64,000 bases of DNA. It comes from Prevotella sp. Lineage in GTDB: Bacteria > Bacteroidota > Bacteroidia > Bacteroidales > Bacteroidaceae. A program made the position numbers and the translations under genes. Positions 61,275-64,000 of the stretch are shown here, piece after piece (within the stretch, counting starts at the first letter, position 1; each line of letters opens with the position of its first letter). Under the pieces are notes generated by a model that saw only the letters and a program-made list of their open reading frames with translations, ran no database searches and had not been told where the DNA came from. The DNA lies in the NCBI GenBank assembly GCA_016291495.1, contig JAEEXI010000005.1, positions 124,001 to 188,000 of the forward strand, read 5' to 3'.

Positions 61275-61619
61275 ATGAAAAAACTTTTACTTTTTTGCGG
61301 ACTCTTCCTGCTGTCGCTACACGTGATGGCCGACGGGACAGAGCCTGAGAAGATTGACGTGACGACGCTGACGAAGATAACCTTCGACGGCGATAACGTG
61401 ATCCTGCATTTCAAGAATGGCTCCACAGCCCAGACGAAGGATATGGAGACCATCATCATCGACATGAGTGGTGCTACTGGCATCGAGACCATCCGTCAGG
61501 TGGAATCGCTGAAGGGCAAGGGCGTCTATAACCTGCGCGGCGAGTATCTGGGTCAGGGTGTAGAGGGACTGCAGAAAGGGCTCTACATCGTGGACGGTAA
61601 AAAGGTAATTATCAAGTAA
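61275..61619 (+). CDS. Small secreted protein with T9SS-like tail
   Basis: The 114 residues have a signal peptide (LLLFCGLFLLSLHVMA), a short beta-rich segment (LTKITFDGDNVILHFKNGST) and a tail YNLRGEYLGQ...LQKGLYIVDGKKVIIK resembling T9SS type A signals. It therefore looks like a T9SS signal with almost no cargo. The segment before the tail is like the N-terminus of the next protein (TADVQELTFDNGKVVAG). The next gene starts 16 bp downstream after an AGGAGGG-like stretch. Confidence 0.72.
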   Translation: MKKLLLFCGLFLLSLHVMADGTEPEKIDVTTLTKITFDGDNVILHFKNGSTAQTKDMETIIIDMSGATGIETIRQVESLKGKGVYNLRGEYLGQGVEGLQKGLYIVDGKKVIIK

Positions 61620-61635
61620 AAAAGGAGGGCAAGTT

Positions 61636-63873
61636 ATGAAATATCTATCATTAGTCGTCGCTATCATGCTGGGCATCAACGCTCAGGCGCAAAACGACGT
61701 AAAGCAGGATGCCACCAAGAATCAGGCACAGCTGAAACTCTCAGACGGCACCTCGAAATTCTATAACACTGCCGACGTTCAGGAGCTGACTTTCGACAAT
61801 GGAAAGGTAGTGGCAGGACAGGATCAATATACGAATGTATCTGGCATTTCCTTCGCCAAAGCCATCAAGGCTAAGGTCCAAATCACGGAGGAGAAGGGAT
61901 GGTTGGAGTCTGCCTATGTGAAGTTCGACCTATATAAAAACATCCAGAAATACAATGTGTATGTGAAGGGTGGACAGTATGCCGATTACACCAAGATTGA
62001 CGGACAGCTGGTTCGTAACTATGGTACCTACGGACGCGCCGATGTGGTAGGTCTGCAGGCTGGCAACTATCAGCTGAAGGTGGTTCCCGTGAATGGCGAC
62101 GATACGGAACTGACCCAGTTCGCCAGCGAGACAGGGGCGTTGGAGGTGAAGAACTACAGCCGTCAGGGCTTTGCCTTCATGAACAGCTATTCTCCTGGTG
62201 CCTATAAGGCTGACGGCACGCTGAAGAGCGGTGCCAAAGTGCTCTATATCACCAAGAGTACCGCCAAGACGGTGAAGACAACGGTTACTACCGATAAAGG
62301 TGACCAAGAGATCACTGGTTTTCAGGCAATTCTTACTGCCTACGAAAAAGGATGTGACCAGACTCCAATTGCATTCCGCTTTATCGGCTTGGTTACAAAA
62401 GACGACCTTGACGCTATTGGCAGTTCCTCACATGGTATTCAGGTAAAAGGAAAAAAAGCATATTCTGAAATGAACCTGACATTTGAAGGTATTGGTGACG
62501 ATGCGACCATTAGAGGTTTTGGCTTTATGACTCGCAACAGTTCGAGTATTGAATACCGAAACCTCGCAATTATGCGTTGTATGGACGACTGTATTGAGCT
62601 AAACACTGAGAATTCCCATATTTGGGTTCACCATCTCGATCTCTTCTATGGTAAACATGGTAGTGGTGACCACGCAAAAGGTGATGGCTCTGTTGATGTA
62701 AAAGATGACTCACAATATATCACAGTGAGCTACAACCGCTTCTGGGATACTGGTAAGAGCAATATGTTCGGTATGAAGAGCGAGAGCGGTCCCAACTGGA
62801 TCAGCTACGACCATAACTGGTTCGACCACTCTGACTCCCGTCATCCTCGTGTACGCACCATGAGTGTGCACGTCTGGAACAACTACTTCGACAATGTCGC
62901 CAAATATGGCGTGGGTGCTACCTCAGGCTCCAGCGTATTCGTCGAGAACAACTACTTCCTGAAGACCAAGAAGCCTATCCTCTCTTCTCAGCAGGGTACG
63001 GACGCACTGGGTTCTGGAACCTTCTCTGGCGAGAACGGCGGTATGATCAAGGCCTACGGCAACTACTTCGATAAGACGGCTCCCCACTTCAGCTACTACA
63101 CGCAGAATAATCCTGCCTCTACAGGCTATGACGCCTACGAGACCGCTACACGCGACGATCAGATTCCCTCTACGGAGAAGACCCGTGTGGGCGGTACTGA
63201 CTATGACAACTTCGACACCTCAGCATCTGTCATGTACACCTACAATGCCGTTGCTGCCGACGATGTTCCTGCCCTTGTAACAGGCTTCTACGGCGCAGGT
63301 CGTCTGAATCATGGTGACTTCACCTATACCTTCTCTGACAACATCGGTGACGACGATGCCGACTCTGCTTACGATACCACACTCGGCGGACTGCTCGACA
63401 ACTACAAGAGCAGCCTCGTAGGCATCTTCGGCGAAGAGACTGCCGGAGGCGGTGAAGGTGGTGGCGATAATCCTGGTGGTGGCGACAATCCTGGTGGTGG
63501 CGATGAGCCAGCCGTCACAGGAACCATTACCTGCTCCTTCGTGAAGGATGGTCCCGTCCAGTCTTCCGCTAATTTCTTTACCATTTCAGGCAATTATTCC
63601 AACAGCAAGGGTACGGCAACCGTCGACGGCACCACCTATTCCTGGTGTCTGAAGATGGAGTCTGCCACAACTATCAATTTCAAGCTTACTGACAAGCGTA
63701 AGATGACGCTTTACTTTGCTGATGGTGAAACAGCCAGCATGAAGATTAACGGCAACAAGATTTCGGGCTCTGGCAGTACCTACAGCCAAGTCTTGGAGTC
63801 TGGCGAATACACGCTGACAAAAGACAAGGGCGTTAACCTCTTCTACATCAAGCTTGAAACCGTCACGGAATAA
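61636..63873 (+). CDS. PL1 pectate lyase with C-terminal accessory domain
   Basis: The 745 residues have a signal peptide ending NAQAQ, a beta-rich N-terminal module (about 25-180), a right-handed beta-helix lyase (about 200-600), a Gly/Asp/Pro linker (GGGDNPGGGDNPGGGDEP) and a C-terminal beta domain (about 630-745). PL1 motifs are WVHHLDLFYG, calcium-site Asp residues in DGSVDVKDDSQYITVSYN, and the catalytic Arg region SDSRHPRVR. It cleaves de-esterified homogalacturonan by beta-elimination. About 62,290-62,715 uses AAA for lysine and is more AT-rich than the flanks, which suggests a mosaic gene. Confidence 0.88.
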   Translation: MKYLSLVVAIMLGINAQAQNDVKQDATKNQAQLKLSDGTSKFYNTADVQELTFDNGKVVAGQDQYTNVSGISFAKAIKAKVQITEEKGWLESAYVKFDLYKNIQKYNVYVKGGQYADYTKIDGQLVRNYGTYGRADVVGLQAGNYQLKVVPVNGDDTELTQFASETGALEVKNYSRQGFAFMNSYSPGAYKADGTLKSGAKVLYITKSTAKTVKTTVTTDKGDQEITGFQAILTAYEKGCDQTPIAFRFIGLVTKDDLDAIGSSSHGIQVKGKKAYSEMNLTFEGIGDDATIRGFGFMTRNSSSIEYRNLAIMRCMDDCIELNTENSHIWVHHLDLFYGKHGSGDHAKGDGSVDVKDDSQYITVSYNRFWDTGKSNMFGMKSESGPNWISYDHNWFDHSDSRHPRVRTMSVHVWNNYFDNVAKYGVGATSGSSVFVENNYFLKTKKPILSSQQGTDALGSGTFSGENGGMIKAYGNYFDKTAPHFSYYTQNNPASTGYDAYETATRDDQIPSTEKTRVGGTDYDNFDTSASVMYTYNAVAADDVPALVTGFYGAGRLNHGDFTYTFSDNIGDDDADSAYDTTLGGLLDNYKSSLVGIFGEETAGGGEGGGDNPGGGDNPGGGDEPAVTGTITCSFVKDGPVQSSANFFTISGNYSNSKGTATVDGTTYSWCLKMESATTINFKLTDKRKMTLYFADGETASMKINGNKISGSGSTYSQVLESGEYTLTKDKGVNLFYIKLETVTE

Positions 63874-63904
63874 TAGGTAAATAGGTTTTATTCATGGATA
63901 AACC

Positions 63905-63937
63905 AAGAAGCCTGAGCCACTCGCCCAGGCTTCTTTT
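63905..63937 (+). terminator. Terminator after the pectate lyase
   Basis: AAGAAGCCTG pairs with CAGGCTTCTT, then TT. The arms AAGCCTGAGC and GCCCAGGCTT are shared with the terminator at 48907-48934. Confidence 0.85.
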
Positions 63938-63972
63938 CTTACTTCTTACTTCATTCACTGGCGAAGCCAGAT

Positions 63973-64000
63973 TCTCACCTCAGCCATCTTACATCTGACA
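63973..64000 (+). repeat. TCTNACA/TCTCACC heptads running off the window end
   Basis: Four consecutive heptads close to TCTNACM occupy the last 28 bases and may continue beyond. They share words with the arrays inside the AraC-type regulator gene. They lie in the spacer after the pectate-lyase terminator. Confidence 0.7.

Noticed and set aside
52479..63873. Complete polysaccharide utilisation locus with SusC/SusD
   Set aside because: No SusC-like receptor or SusD-like lipoprotein gene is present in the window.

Overview
The window looks like chromosomal DNA from a Bacteroidota species of the Prevotella/Xylanibacter group, probably a plant-fibre-degrading gut or rumen strain. The evidence is many promoters with the Bacteroidota -7 box (TAnnTTTG), two type IX secretion (T9SS) components (PorQ, PorE), secreted proteins with T9SS-like tails, a C10 peptidase with BspA-type and dockerin-like modules, cytochrome bd with a DUF4492 protein, and pectin-degrading enzymes. 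Species is not resolved. No rRNA, CRISPR array, prophage or insertion sequence was seen. The only RNA gene is tRNA-Ser(GGA).

Layout. 1-8.4 kb: a 5'-truncated secreted C10 peptidase; a leftward operon (membrane-anchored unknown, ADP-forming acyl-CoA synthetase, GH94 cellobiose phosphorylase); a MATE exporter. 8.4-19.1 kb: rightward run of a thioester-less alpha-2-macroglobulin, DUF1573 protein, meaB, ispH, an OmpA-domain protein and a secreted unknown, closed by nine 11-bp repeats. 19.3-26 kb: cmk and porQ leftward; then tonB, a prenyl synthase, tatD, tRNA-Ser and an exbB-membrane protein-exbD-exbD operon. 26-38 kb: folA/thyA/RsmF-like methyltransferase leftward; a DUF6249/PspC/sigma factor/DUF5056 module rightward; porE, topB, and the DUF4492-cydA-cydB-LUD operon leftward. 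38.2-48.9 kb: coiled-coil protein, TolC, HlyD, two ABC-2 permeases, GH2 and GH31 enzymes. 48.9-52.4 kb: solute symporter, porin and metallo-hydrolase leftward. 52.5-63.9 kb: a pectin locus with CE8 pectinesterase, CE12-type acetylesterase, a membrane AraC-type regulator lacking kinase and receiver domains, a 49-residue peptide gene, a small secreted protein and a PL1 pectate lyase.

How the parts fit. PorQ and PorE belong to the machine that would export the pectin esterases. TonB plus ExbB/ExbD energise outer-membrane uptake. The symporter, porin, GH2, GH31 and GH94 enzymes handle released sugars.

The most unusual feature cuts across the annotation. Many intergenic spacers are tandem arrays of 7- or 8-bp units that begin at one gene's stop codon and end at the next gene's start. 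The same kind of units also lies in frame inside conserved genes (ispH, the RsmF-like methyltransferase, the sigma factor, the AraC regulator, the PorQ signal peptide). One class joins GTGAAGA-type heptads to a conserved 13-bp end (ATTTGCTNCCGCC). It occurs singly at two sites and as an inverted pair inside the sigma-factor gene. This resembles a palindromic mini-element that inserts into coding sequence and is the best candidate here for something undescribed.
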